A DNA stretch of 64,000 nt from Scolanthus callimorphus (GCA_033964015.1 CM066915.1:12919573-12983572), one strand, 5' to 3'. Positions 22,661 to 35,380 are shown, counted from the first letter of the stretch. The notes: generated by a model from the letters alone, not told the origin. Numbers and translations: made by a program.

Positions 22661-25600
22661 CTAATCGTCATCATCACTGTCATCAAACTGACTTGTGTGC
22701 GGGTTCTCGCATTCGTCGGCCATACAACCACAAGATTCGGTGCATGACAATTCGTTCACTCTGCACACGCACACATTTGTCCTGCATCCTGTCTTGACAC
22801 ATTTACAGACTGTCAGCTCCACGAGCCCTTTTGGCTGCATCCTTGGTCATCAATACAGGCTTTAGTCTGCCATCTTCCATTGCCGATCCATTCCCCAAAG
22901 GAGGTGCGAGCTGCGGAGATGCTTCGAGACAATGTTTCCAGACCATGACCTGATAATTCACCCGCTGGATATGGAGCTGTAGGCTATTGGTGGTTGGAGG
23001 CAGTCCTTCATTCTTCTGGTTCTTTTGACAAAATACCCAGTACCTGAAATATCGTGAAAATTGTGACAGGTTTACATTAAAATAAAGAACGCAAGGATAA
23101 AATCGGAAAAAAACTTCCATATCATGAACATACCTGACATCATCTGAGGTTGTGCCAGCTTTTGAAGGGGGAGCATACAAGGAACTGATGAAGGCATCAG
23201 CTGATTTCACTGCTGCAGGAGGTGGAGGAACATGTCGCCTAATTCCACCAGGCCACCTAATGAATTCTTCCATGGTTTCTTTTTACCGATCTGATGGAGA
23301 GCACTAGTGGTGTCACACCCTGTGAGGGCATGGAATACGGGAAGAAGCTTACAGATGTCTTCTCCAAGGTTGCATGCAACGCGATGTATGGGAAGAAATC
23401 GAAGTTTGTCCTTTACGCCAGTGCGAAACCATAGCTGATGGGGGCTGATGTGGTTGTAAACATAAACGCAAAGCACGGCAAAGTCGGTGTCGGGAGACTG
23501 GCTAACAATCCTTTGATGATCTTCCTTGCAATCCATTGCATGCAGCATCATTCGGGTATCTGCTTCTTCGTGATTCGAAGCCAAATGAACCATTAGAGCG
23601 CTCTCGGTCCCTTGTGATCATGACTGATTCACTGCTGTCTTCGTAGCACCCTGCCAACACTAGCTCTTGGCCAGGCTTCAGCTTCGTCTTCGCAAGTTCC
23701 TTCCATGCGTTACTAAGGAATATCTTGAGGCTAGTCTTATTCCTCGGATTGGATATGAAGGAAACCCACTTCTTTGGAACTTTGCGCTCCCCTTCCTTTA
23801 TCGACGTCTTGTTATATTGGTCGAAAATAACATCGACGCGGGTGCAGCCGTTCTTCCCAAGCGGCGCGATGATAGCTTCTAGATATTTCGACGCTAGCTC
23901 CCCAAAGGTTGCCGATCCAGCGCTTTTCATCATCTGAACAGCTGCCAACCCGTCTAAAATATAGGCCGTCGAGTCGGATTCTTGGAACGGGAGTCTGGGT
24001 AAAGCCTGGGTTTGGTTTTCAAGCACGCCCAAGAAAACACTCTTAGCTGACTTCCGCAATGATCCATCTGAATGAGGTCAAGGCGCGTGGAACGGAATCC
24101 AGTTCATACGTCAATACTTCCCTTCAGGTTGACATCTCGTGATCTCGTTGCGATTAATAGCCTTCCGAACAAATTTCTGTCAGCACTCACATTCATCAAT
24201 TTCTCGTCCGCAGACTTAACTTTGGCCTTCTTTGATAGGTTTGCAAACGTCTTGACATTCATCTTGTGTAATGGCTAACAAAAGCCAACTTCATTCGTAT
24301 GTAAGCAGCTACTTCCAAAAGACTTGTCTCTCGCTAGACTGGTGGCGTTTAGGAGTTGCTGTGACAGCTCGTCTGGAAGCACCACCCCTGTTGCGAGATT
24401 AGAGAGGGGGATTTCATCTTCATAGCTTTCTGCCTCGAATGGATTGGCCATCGCCGTCGTGAAGGTGTTAACAACCTTTCTAATATCATCTTCGTCTCTC
24501 GTGACTCCGACTCCGAAGGATTCCTTGTGCGCAGTGCCTGATGATTCGCCCATATCTAGCATCTCCTTGATTGCAGTGGTTGTTGCGGATCGCTCGTGCG
24601 CTGTTAGAAACCATTTCTCCAGAGCACCAGGCCTCTGCGTAATGCCTATGATACCACCTCTGGTTTTGCTATCTAGATTTACACTATGTTCAAGTGCCAT
24701 GTCTGTCCAGACTTGGTTGAAAGGCTGGGATGTTGATCTGCTGATCGCATGGTTCCCGCTAACAAACTCATTATACACCTCTTCAGCGATCTCTGGAAGC
24801 TGGTACATATCCAAGACATACACAGCAGGAAGCCATCGGGAGTAGTTAACGCGATCCATGGCAAAAAAGTGAGGGATCATCTCTGCCGTTGCCTTCAGAT
24901 GCAACTGCCAATTGCCTTCGCGTTCTGCGCAAATGAACTTTAGAAGGAGGACCATCTTGATATAGTCGTCCCAAAATGTAAATAGCTTGGAGGACGTGCT
25001 TTCTTTGAACCTCCTTAAAAGGGTATCGACATCCTTGGTGGTGTTGCACAGCACAAGGTACGCATCTTTCCTCTCTTGTGATGACGTGGCTTCCCTGTAA
25101 CGCTGGACGATGGCATTAATCATCTCGAAATTGCACAACCCATCTTCTACAGCATTGGTTTCCTCCTCTTTCTTTATCCAAACGAGAAAAGATTCCCACT
25201 GGAGCCTCAGTAGCGCCTCCATCAAGAGCTTGTGTGCTCTCACCCCGCGATTGTACGATTTGCCCTGGAGAAGAGCTGCCGTGGAACTATGGAGCCATAG
25301 AGACCAGATTCTATGAAGACATCTTCTATCTCGCTCTCTTTGAACTTCTTCCCAATTACAGCTATAGGAAGATGACCCTACCTTGGAGTGGTTGCTCTAA
25401 AGATATCCGCATGCTGGAATGATCGGCATGGGTCTTCGGAGGTGGCTTGGGGCCAAACTGTTGGCGCTGATATACGACTATCGTTGTTGCGTGTGTTGTT
25501 TGTTTACCATCAAGAGTTTCCTCGTTGAGGTCATTATTATCCGCGGCAAACTGTATAAACGAACCAGGATTGATGTTTGATGGAACGATGACACCAGTAT

Positions 25601-26627
25601 CTTCGGCTCGAGCTGCCATCTCTTTTGCCCTTGCTGTGTTTACAATCATGACATCGTCATAAGAGGCGCAATGACCCATTCTGTTTAAAAGGGTAACAAC
25701 TTCCTTAGAGCCCGTTAAGTGGTGGACCGTGACAGCCAAACTATGTGCTTCGGTGTCTTCACTTGACTATTGGTTACTGCATGCACTATGTCCTGGCCAA
25801 GCTGGTTTAAAGATTAGATATGACAGAAACTTGCCAAGGGTTGCAGGTATGACACTTTTACCTTTTTCTAGTGATACATCGTCGACGGATAACGGGCTGA
25901 TTGATATACCTGTGCTCTTCTTGATATCATTTTTGATTATCTGGGCCGCGTGGTACAGAATAGTTACCTCGTCATCTGGTTCGAAATCTTGAATACCGTC
26001 GCCAGGCAGCTTGCGGCATATTGCTGCTGGCTCTTGTGCGTTAGCTGCAGATGCACTAACAATACTGGCTAGAGACAGGGAGCTAGAATAAACTAGATCA
26101 GGCTTTGAAGGATCGGGCTGCTTCTGAAAGACAATATTCTCAGCAAAATGATTTACCAGTCTTTTTTTTAGCTTGGCGCTTCGGTAATTGGTGCTTGTTA
26201 CATTGTTTGTCAGCAGTGTGGCCTTATAGCGATCTAGAAGATAGTTCATATCATAAACTTTGCCTTTTTGAAGACCAAACGTAATCTCTTCGACAAGCAC
26301 ATCAAAGGCTGCAGAGTACAGACACTCTTCCTCCTCATTTTCTTCCTTGAAAACTTGGTATTTTAGGTTAGACTTGCTAACGTAATTGGCCCTACACAAG
26401 CTGTGGTATTTAGCATCTGAAGCGATTAGGTCAGCGCCACCAATATTTACAATCAATGATTGGTCTCCTCGGATTCGGGCAGCTTCTAAGATCTTCTCTG
26501 AAGCTTTAAAAGTTGCTACTTTGATGAGTGCTTTTACTCCTTTGTGCTTTACTTTTTGACAAAAAAAAAACACAAAGACCAATCGATCGTTTGCACTGAA
26601 GACCTGGACGACCTTTCTTGCTGGCAA
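22661..26627 (-). pseudogene. Frameshifted gene of the GCDTTSA family (FEN1/XPG-like nuclease motifs plus Cys-rich tail)
   Basis: Read on the minus strand, collinear pieces fall in different frames. They are an N-terminal part with YHSLCRANYV (26627-25767); HHLTGSKEVVTLLNRMGHCA (25730-25375); NYNRGVRAHK-like sequence, then FTFWDDYIKMV, AMDRVNYSRWLPAVYVLDMY and KTRGGIIGIT (25290-24275); MNVKTFANL (about 24260-24090); ILDGLAAVQ and VIFDQYNKTSIKEGER (24059-23600); EEADTRM, SQSPDTDF and ALTGCDTTSA (23593-23207); and a Cys-rich tail ending in FDDSDDDD at 22661. A 90-bp GT-AG intron (23044-23133) joins DDVR to YWVF. The acidic motif series (DG, EEADT, SPDTD, GCD) resembles FEN1/XPG PIN-like nucleases; this is inference. 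The family is widespread in invertebrates and probably mobile-element derived. At least five frameshifts make this copy broken, unless the assembly is indel-prone. Confidence 0.75.
23044..23133 (-). other. Canonical 90-bp GT-AG intron
   Basis: On the minus strand the donor is gatgtcag/gtatgttc and the acceptor tatttcag/gtactggg. Splicing restores D-D-V-R-Y-W-V-F in the frame expected for the surrounding conserved text. An intron argues that the gene arrived as DNA rather than as a processed copy. Confidence 0.75.
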
Positions 26628-26847
26628 AATCTAGCCTTCCTTGGGCTGTGGAGGCACGATGTCTGTTGCCTTATTATTATCCGCCATATCTACAATCAAA
26701 GTATTTGCTAATGTACCACATGATTTATTTTACATATCTCATCCATCAGGTTTTCAGCTATCCAACGGTTTACGCTAGAAAAGTTCACTATCTCGAATGT
26801 TTATATATGTGAGATAAATTCTTGAAATGGCACGGTTCACAATAATG
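26628..26847. other. No gene recognised
   Basis: Flank upstream of the broken minus-strand gene. No clear promoter was seen. Confidence 0.4.
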
Positions 26848-27006
26848 AGCTTAAGGCCTACGGCAAACGTCGTGCCAGAGTCGCGCCGTTCCAAAACAAT
26901 AGAAAGTTCTTGATTATAAAGAATAATGAAGCGCCATCCTTTGAAAAAGGAAAGGTTCGACAGAGGAAGAGCGACTGAAGGTCGGCGTTTGCCGTAGGCC
27001 TAAGCT
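26848..27006. mobile_element. Short MITE with about 20-bp TIRs
   Basis: The ends agcttaaggcctacggcaaa and (reverse complement) agcttaggcctacggcaaac differ by one indel. The 159-bp body is non-coding. Confidence 0.7.
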
Positions 27007-27699
27007 AACAAACGCAAATCTTTTCGATTTTTTCCCAAAACGACCGATTTTCAACGGTTTACACATGCTCTGAAAACATGATCATCTATTCATTTTTTTT
27101 AACAACGTCAAAACCGCTGTAAACCGTTGCGAAATCAAGGAAAAGCAAAACCAGACAATTTTTTCACGACAAGTACTTTTATTCAGTGCATCTAATGCAC
27201 AGATAAACACTTCACTCAACTATCTTAACACACTCATACAAAGCAAAAAATATGCACGGTTTACGCCAGAAGTGAACTAGACGTTATGCGGACTGGAAAT
27301 CCAAATGTCTGCGCTTTGCTTTATGCATTGTGGGAAAGAAAGTTGTGAATGGAATGGAATAGAATCGGAAAACCGAACTTGATCAAAAAGCCGAACAAGG
27401 ATTACAAAGAACATATTATATTTTAACTTATCCATCTAATGTTTAAGAAAACTAAATATATCATTATATAGGAAAAGTTCTGTTTTTACACAACTTTATT
27501 TGTATTTTATTCCCTTTTCATTTTTATGACCTTTTTACTTCTCATATTTAACTGATTTGTAGATAACGCTTATTAGCTAATCAAGTTTCAAGAACTGAAC
27601 CGTATGTTTAACCTACATGTGATTTGACAAAAACAACTACATTAAATTCTACAAAAATGACGGGCATCGGGAATAAGGGTGCTCTGCACTAAAAATTCA
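27007..27699. other. No gene recognised
   Basis: AT-rich sequence up to the assembly gap. The phrase cggttta recurs several times between 26763 and 27260 without a clear period. Confidence 0.4.
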
Positions 27700-27799
27700 N
27701 NNNNNNNNNNNNNNNNNNNNNNNNNNNNNNNNNNNNNNNNNNNNNNNNNNNNNNNNNNNNNNNNNNNNNNNNNNNNNNNNNNNNNNNNNNNNNNNNNNN
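27700..27799. other. Assembly gap (100 N)
   Basis: Exactly 100 N, the conventional placeholder for a scaffold join of unknown size. Order and distance across it are therefore not proven by sequence. Confidence 0.99.
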
Positions 27800-28859
27800 A
27801 AAACAGAAACGTAGCATGATCTCGTAGCGCAGTCAGACATCCATGCAAAGCAGCAGAAACAAAACATATAAACATATATAGTTATTATACACACAAAAAA
27901 GCATAGACAAACCAAAGTAATTTTAAAATAAACTGTCTTTCCACTAATTGCGGCACAACTTTATCAAAATTTGTTTGCACTTGGCCATACTAAAAACATC
28001 CCTATCAGCGACCAAATGAAACAAAAAACGAACCCTACCGCAGACTTCAGGAGCCCAAACCATACCTATAAGGCGGCGCATACCCGTATACCATATATGA
28101 GGGGGATCTCAGCACACGTAAAGATATGGAGATATGGATTTATCTTCTCGTTTCATTTGATTTTTTTGCACTCGTTTGCTGCACTCGCTCTTGAAATATC
28201 AAATCAAATCCTTCGCTGGGAGCATAATAATCTTTGTATTAATGTGTTATGACGATTTGACCAAGCCAAGCAACTTCCTGGTCGGACTAAAGAGAGCGCG
28301 GTTGTTTTGTCGAAACGCTGGTCATCCATGCAACTACAAACCCAGTCTATGGCCGTGGTGGGATAAAAAACCTCCAATTTCCCCTATTTGAAAAAGAAAT
28401 CGCGTTTTCTTTCCTATTCCACTATCAAACCTTTTCTCCCACATTGAATTGGATACACCTGTTTCGATTAAAGTTGCTCGTTAAACCGTGTATCATAAGT
28501 CGCAAACGATGATTCGTGCCTAAAACGAAGCAGTTGATGTCAAGTTGTGTCTCAAGTAGTTAACAAAGTGTCATTAGGTGGTTTTGATCTAGTTTGGAAA
28601 AATTCAAAATCAAATTCGAGAAATATCGTCTTCATTATGATGCATCGTTCATGGTTCTCCTTTTTACGGAGCAACGTTAATTGGAATAGGTGTATAGAGC
28701 CATTTTAAGGTATATATACAATGAAGGAGAGCGAAATTCCCAATTATGCTTCTTTTAGCTTATATCTAAAATTGCACAGGAAAATGCCCTCTATGCCCTC
28801 TATTTTTATTTTCAGTTCTAGAATGGCGATATTTTTAAATATCAAATTTCATGGCAACT

Positions 28860-28873
28860 GTTACCATAGCAAC
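28860..28873. promoter_or_regulatory. RFX X-box-like site
   Basis: GTTACCATAGCAAC fits the X-box consensus. A separate half-site, atggcaac, lies just upstream (28851). Confidence 0.4.
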
Positions 28874-29214
28874 GACATAATTTGAAATAACGCATAAAAA
28901 TCCGCCAAGCCCCACTGAGTACCCCAGATCATTTATTTCTCTATATCACATTCATTTAACCACACAATTGTTTCAGCGGTATCTAATAGCAGTGCTGAGG
29001 TCTGAGAGAACATGTGCCATGCTGAGCTTGTTTGGCTATTTTAAGGGGGGCATGTGCTCAAATTAGACATTTTTTTAAACTGTTTCATCTTAATAATGAA
29101 TTAAACTTGAAAAAATGTATTCGCAATGTTGGCAAAATAAAGTGTTAGCTAAGATAGCAGTTGTAACTGTTTTAACAATTGCTATATATTTTTAATATTA
29201 CTTCCCTGGCAACC

Positions 29215-29228
29215 GTTGCTATGGTAAC
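29215..29228. promoter_or_regulatory. RFX X-box-like site
   Basis: GTTGCTATGGTAAC fits the X-box consensus. ggcaac precedes it (29208-29213), giving the same half-site plus full-site arrangement as at 28851-28873. Confidence 0.4.
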
Positions 29229-29550
29229 GAAAATCAACTGAAACCTATCCGAAAAGAGAGCTCTTGTGGAAAGTTAAAGCACATCCTAATATCAACTCAT
29301 TCGATCCATGCTATAGAAAGATATGACTTTTTGGCTCTTCTTATTATAAAGAAGAGCGAAATTCACAGGAGGCTTTCTGACCCCACCCCCCTCAAATTTT
29401 AACCAAATTTAACAAGAGTTTACAGCAAATTCACGATGGCCCATTTGAAAATTTGAACTAGCATATCAAACTGCACATATTGTGAAAGTTTGGTGATTTT
29501 TACCCAAAGCGACAATTCACCTAAATTTCTGCACATATCCGCCCCACTAT

Positions 29551-32500
29551 ATATGGGAGTACATGGGAGTACATGGGAGTACAGGGGAGTACAGGGGAGT
29601 ACATGGGAGTACATGGGAGTACATGGGAGTACATGGGAGTACATGGGAGTACATGGGAGTACATGGGAGTACAGGGGAGTACATCGGAGAACAGGGAGTA
29701 CATGGAGTACATGGGAATACAGGGGGGAGCACATGGGAGTATATGGGAGTACATGGGAGTACATGGGAGTACATGGGAGTACAGGGGAGTACAGGGAGTA
29801 CATGGAGCACATGGGAGTACATGGGAGTACATGGGAGTAGATGGGAGTAGATGGGAGTACATGGGAGTACATGGGAGTACATGGGAGTACATGGGAGTAC
29901 ATGGGAGTACAGGGAGTACATGGGGCACAGGGAGTACAGGGGAGTACATGGGAGTACATGGGAGCACATGGGAATACAGGGGAGCACATGGGAATACAGG
30001 GGAGCACAGGGGAGCACAGGGGAGCACAGGGGAGCACAGGGGAGCACAGGGGAGCACAGGGGAGCACAGGGGAGCACAGGGGAGCACAGGGGAGCACAGG
30101 GGAGCACAGGGGAGCACAGGGAGCACATTGGAGTACATGGAGTACATGGGAGTACAGGGGGGTACAGGGAATACATGGGTTACATGGGAATACAGGGGAG
30201 CACATGGGAGGACATTGGAATACAGGGGAGTACACGGAGTACATGGGAATACAGGGGAGCACATGGGAGGACATTGGAATACAGGGGAGCACGTGGGAGT
30301 ACATGGGAGTACAGGGAGTACAGGGGAGTACATGGGAATACAGGGGAGCACATGGGAGAACATGGGAATACAGGGGAGTACATGGGAATACAGGGGAGTA
30401 CAGGGAGTACATGGGAATACATGGGAGTACATGGGAGTACAGGGGAGTACATTGGAATACATGGGAGCACATCGGAGTACAGGGGAATACAGGGATACAG
30501 GGGAATACAGGGGAATACAGGGGAGTACAGGGGGGTGCATGGGAATACAGGGGAATACAGGGGAGTGCATGGAAAATACAGGGGAGCACATGGGAGTACA
30601 GGGGAATACAGGGGAGCACATGGGAATACAGGGGAGTACAGGGGAGTACATGGGAGTACAGGAGAGTACATGGGAGTACATGGGAGTACATGGGAGTACA
30701 TGGGAGTACATGGGAGTACATGGGAGTACAGGGGAGTACATGGAAATACATGGGAGTACATGGGAGTACAGGGGAGTACATGGGAATACATGGGAGCACA
30801 TGGGAGTACATGGGAATACAGGGGAGCACGTTGGAGTACGGGGGAGGAGTACAGGGGAGTACAGGGGAGTACAGGGGATACAGGGGAGTACAGGGGAGTA
30901 CAGGGGAGTACAGGGGAGTACATGGGAGTACAGGGGAGTGCATGGGAGTACAGGGGAAGGCATGGGAGTACATGGGAATACAGGGGAGCACATGGGAGTA
31001 CAGGGGAGTACATGGAGTACATGGGAATAAAGGGAGCACATGGGAGCACATGGGAATACATGGGAATACATGGGGTACATGGGAGTACATGGGAATACAT
31101 GGGAATACATGGGAGTACAGGGGAGTACAGGGGAGTACATGGGAGTACAGGGGAGTACAGAGGAGTACATGGGAGCACATGGGAGCACATGGGAGTACAT
31201 GGGAATAAAGGGGAGCACATGGGAGTACATGGGAATACATGGGAATACATTGGAGTACATTGGAGTATATGGGAGTACATGGGAGTACATGGGAGTACAT
31301 GGGAGTACATGGAGTACAGGGGAGTACAGGGGAGTACATGGGAGTACATGGGAGTACATGGGAGTACATGTGAGTACATGGGAGTACATGGGAGTACAGG
31401 GGAGTACATCGGAGAACAGGGGAGTACATGGGAGTACATGGGAATACAGGGGAGCACATGGGAGTATATGGGAGTACATGGGAGTACATGGGAGTACATG
31501 GGAGTACAGGGGAGTACAGGGGAGTACATGGAGCACATGGGAGTACATGGGAGTACATGGGAGTAGATGGGAGTACATGGGAGTACATGGGAGTACATGG
31601 GAGTACATGGGAGTACAGGGGAGTACATGGGAGCACATGGGAGTACAGGGGAGTACATGGGAGTACATGGGAGCACATGGGAATACAGGGGAGCACATGG
31701 GAATACAGGGGAGCACAGGGGAGCACAGGGGAGCACAGGGGAGCACAGGGGAGCACAGGGGAGCACAGTGGAGCACAGGGGAGCACAGGGGAGCACATTG
31801 GAGTACATGGAGTACATGGGAGTACAGGGGAGTACATGGGAATACATGGGAATACAGGGGAGCACATGGGAGGACATTGGAATACAGGGGAGTACACGGG
31901 AGTACATGGGAATACAGGGAGCACATGGGAGGACATTGGAATACAGGGGAGCACGTGGGAGTACATGGAGTACAGGGGAGTACAGGGGAGTACATGGGAA
32001 TACAGGGGAGCACATGGGAGAACATGGGAATACAGGGGAGTACAGGGAATACAGGGGAGTACAGGGGAGTACATGGGAATACATGGGAGTACATGGAGTA
32101 CAGGGGAGTACATTGGAATACATGGGAGCACATCGGAGTACAGGGGAATACAGGGGAATACAGGGGAATACAGGGGAGTACAGGGGGGTGCATGGGAATA
32201 CAGGGGAATACAGGGGAGTGCATGGAAATACAGGGGAGCACATGGGAGTACAGGGGAATACAGGGGAGCACATGGGAATACAGGGGAGTACAGGGGAGTA
32301 CATGGGAGTACATGGGAGTACATGGGAGTACATGGGAGTACATGGGAGTACATGGGAGTACATGGGAGTACATAGGAGCATGGGAATACAGGGGAGGACA
32401 TGGGAGTACATGGGAGCACAGGGGAGCACATGGGAGTACATGGGAATACAGGGGAGTACAGGGGAGTACAGGGGAGCACATGGGAATACTTGGGAATACA

Positions 32501-33140
32501 GGGGAGTACAGGGGAGTACAGGGGAGTGCATGGGAATACAGGGGAGTACATGGGAGTACAGGGGAATACAGGGGAGCACATGGGAGTACAGGGGAGTATA
32601 TGGGAGTACAGGGGAATACAGAGGAGCACATGGGAATACTTTGGAGCACATGGGAGTACATGGGAGTACAGGGGAGTACAGGGAGTACAGGGGAGTACAG
32701 GGGAGTACATGGGAGCACATGGGAATACAGGGAGGACATGGAGTACATGGGAGCACAGGGGAGCACATGGGAGTACATGGGAATACAGGGGAGTACAGGG
32801 GAGTACAGGGGAGCACATGGGAGTACAGGGAATACAGAGGAGTACAGGGGAGTACAGGGGAGTACAGGGGAGTACAGGGGAGTACAGGGGAGTACAGGGG
32901 AGTACAGGGGAGTACAGGGAGTACAGGGGAGTACAGGGGAGTACAGGGGAGTACAGGGGAGTGCATGGGAATACAGGGGAGCACATGGGAGTACAGGGGA
33001 ATACAGGGGAGCACATGGGAGTACAGGGGAGTACAAGAGAATACAGGGGAGCACATGGGAATACATGGGAGCACATGGGAGCACATGGGAGCACATGGGA
33101 GTACAGGGGAGTACAGGGGAGCACACGGGAATATAGGGTA
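29551..33140. repeat. 3.6-kb minisatellite with 10-bp unit ACAKGGGARY
   Basis: The array is built of acatgggagt, acaggggagt, acatgggaat and acatgggagc variants, with occasional 9-bp units. The unit has no stop codon in any phase on either strand, and 10 is not a multiple of 3, so all frames stay open; frames of more than 1,200 codons here are artefacts. Rare variants recur in the same order about 1.66-1.72 kb apart (for example catcggagaacagg at 29688 and 31408, and a block of gggagcacag units near 30000-30120 and 31700-31790), so part of the array was itself duplicated. The plus strand has regular GGGG tracts separated by 6 nt. Confidence 0.97.
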
Positions 33141-33352
33141 TAAGACACAGTATAAGACACACTATATGGGAAACACAGTATAGGACACAATATATAAAGG
33201 TTAGATGAAGTAGCAACCTCAAATGACACACTATATAAGGTTAGATGAAGTAGCAACCGGAAATTATCACCACGCGAAAGGTGCTCGATGGGTTACTTTT
33301 ATTTCATTTTTGTTTCATTTTATTTCATTTTGTTTTAATACCACACATTAGC
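33141..33352. other. Array flank with short direct repeat
   Basis: A phrase like tataaggttagatgaagtag occurs twice (around 33195 and 33235) beside the array, suggesting duplication at its edge. Confidence 0.55.
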
Positions 33353-33384
33353 CTATGGGGCTCCACCAGAGTTCCGCTATTATT
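33353..33384 (+). mobile_element. 3' end fragment of the CRE/E-box element family
   Basis: The sequence ctatggggctccaccagagt followed by tccgctattatt matches the 3' terminus of the elements at 7228, 43190 and 44915, but no body is attached. Confidence 0.5.
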
Positions 33385-33644
33385 ACATGAAAATGGATTT
33401 TAGAAAAGTAAAAATGTCTTTTTAGCAATATCTAGATCCAGTGAATGATGGGGGAGGGTCACCATTAATTATGTCAAACATTTGGGAGGGCCAACATTTT
33501 TCCTGCATCTTTTCAGGGGAGGGTTTCCCAAAAACATGTAGACCAAAATAGAAATGCACCAGCCCTTCCCCCTCTAATTTATGACCAGTCCCTTAGTTGT
33601 AATTGCACAGTGCACACACAGTTTGGTTTAGACTTAGCTTTTCA
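33385..33644. other. No gene recognised
   Basis: No feature seen. Confidence 0.4.
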
Positions 33645-34161
33645 TACCCTGGTCCCAGGGTGAAGTTTTCCGTGTTTTCGAACCAAGTTTGAAGTCGTAT
33701 TTGGGTTATACTTCAATGGTAGTTTGTTTATACTTGCTGCAGGTCAACCTCATAGGATGCTCTGTTTCTTGCTGAAATTCACCTGGGGACATGACTAGGA
33801 TTCTCAGTTCTATCAATCAAAGGCGGAGCTTCAGGGCCTCCTATCATTGGATGATGAATTTAGTGCCTTCTCACTGCAGCAGGATTGAATAATACATGTC
33901 ATTCCGGAACTAAACCTGCTGTCAATGAGAAATCGCGAAATGCGTCATCCAATGATAGGAGGCCGCTGAAGCCCTGCCTTTGGGACTGACGTTTTTGATT
34001 GATAGAACTGAGAATCCTAGTGAGTGTCCCCAGGTTGAAGTTTCAGCAAGAAACAGAGCAAGACTAGAATCACTGAGGCAAAACGAACTACCATTGAAAT
34101 CACCCAAACACGACTTCAACTTGCCTCGAAAACACGGAAACTTCACCCTGGGACCAGGGTA
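33645..34161. mobile_element. Fold-back MITE, Mutator-like, with 9-bp target duplication
   Basis: The ends are inverted repeats starting taccctggtcccagggtgaa and ending in its complement. Imperfect arms of about 200 bp each surround a short loop (33850-33950). The 9-bp sequence agcttttca directly flanks both sides (33636-33644 and 34162-34170). Long TIRs plus a 9-bp duplication are characteristic of Mutator-like elements. No coding capacity. Confidence 0.85.
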
Positions 34162-34375
34162 AGCTTTTCATGACTATTCATGCAATTAAAAATGGTATAA
34201 CTTTCATTGAGATGAAGTGATACAAAATCAAGTAGCACCCTATTAGTGATACCCATGGGAATTGATTTTGTTTTGATTAATTGCTCTAGATTTCCATGAA
34301 TGATGGAAGATTCCGCATATGAATCTCCATCTCATAATCCATAATCTCATTGTTATGTGTAATGCGTGGTACATA

Positions 34376-34578
34376 GACATAGATAGTACTGACTATGTGT
34401 GGTTCCAGAAAATATCCCCCCCCCTCATCCACGGAAGGGATTGGAAACACCGGAGTGGTTGGGGGGTCAACTATCCTGACTCCATACAAATAATGTATTT
34501 TTTTTGGGGGGGGAGGGGGTTACTTTTAAACACCATTCCATGGGAGGGGGATGGATATTTTCTGAAAGGTCCACACAA
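34376..34578. repeat. MITE-like element with imperfect TIRs
   Basis: tgtggttccagaaaatatcc followed by a C-run at the left is mirrored by a G-run and gatattttctgaaaggtcca at the right. The interior is G/C-tract rich and non-coding. Confidence 0.5.
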
Positions 34579-35380
34579 TGCCAGATTATCAAATACTCAT
34601 CTCCCATGGTGGGTTTTGCACACATGGAAGGTAGTTTTTTTTTATTTCAAGGGGATGGGGGAGAGGACTGGGGAATTTCAGCACTGTTTTCAATAAAGTG
34701 TTTGCCTTCCCTTGCATTTTTAGGGAAAACATCTTGCCCCCCATCTGCAGGGGTCTAGGAAAGGTGCAAACCTCCCCTCACCTTGGTATATGTTTTGTTC
34801 CAAGGCTTCTGAGAAGACTATGCATCATGAAAAAAGTGTATATATAAAATAGTAGTTTAAGTTATGAACTAGGGGGTATTAAGTGGACAATTAATTAAAT
34901 GGAAAGTAACATGTAAGAGAATGGTGTGCCCTCCCTGAAAAGCTTTCATTTGTGCCTCCCTACCCCCACTCCCCACCACTCAAGAAAAAAACGTTCCTTC
35001 CCTTACAATTGGAATTTGCAAAATATTTTACACAGAAATTCCGTCAAAATACCGAAATTGACAACCAACTACAGTATTCTGAATTTCTCTGCTTATTCAT
35101 GTTGGGTATTTCTGGGGTGACACATTTTAATACACTGAACATGTAATAATATGGTACATGTATGGTATGTATATGTTGAAATATTAAAACAGCTCATGAC
35201 AAAGAAAAGCTTTTCTCTTGATTACACTGTTGCACCTTGTTAGAATTATTCCATTGTTAAGGGTTAGTACCCATTTTTTTTACCTTTCTTTCGTGCTTAT
35301 TTTCATCTGTATCTCTGTATACTGCACATATTTAGAGACATTTTTCTGAAAAGATTATTATAGTGACAAACCATGTACAC
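34579..35380. other. No gene recognised
   Basis: Short frames only, no recognised domain. Confidence 0.4.

Larger units (their letters stand above)
27800..29550. other. No gene recognised; two X-box-like palindromes
   Basis: Short frames only. The stretch 28640-29400 resembles 21520-22270 in opposite orientation in places and carries two X-box-like sites. Confidence 0.45.

Noticed and set aside
29420..33256. Open frames of up to 1278 codons rich in Pro, Cys and Tyr
   Set aside because: They lie in a 10-bp tandem repeat without stops in any phase; both strands and several frames are open at once, which is an arithmetic by-product.
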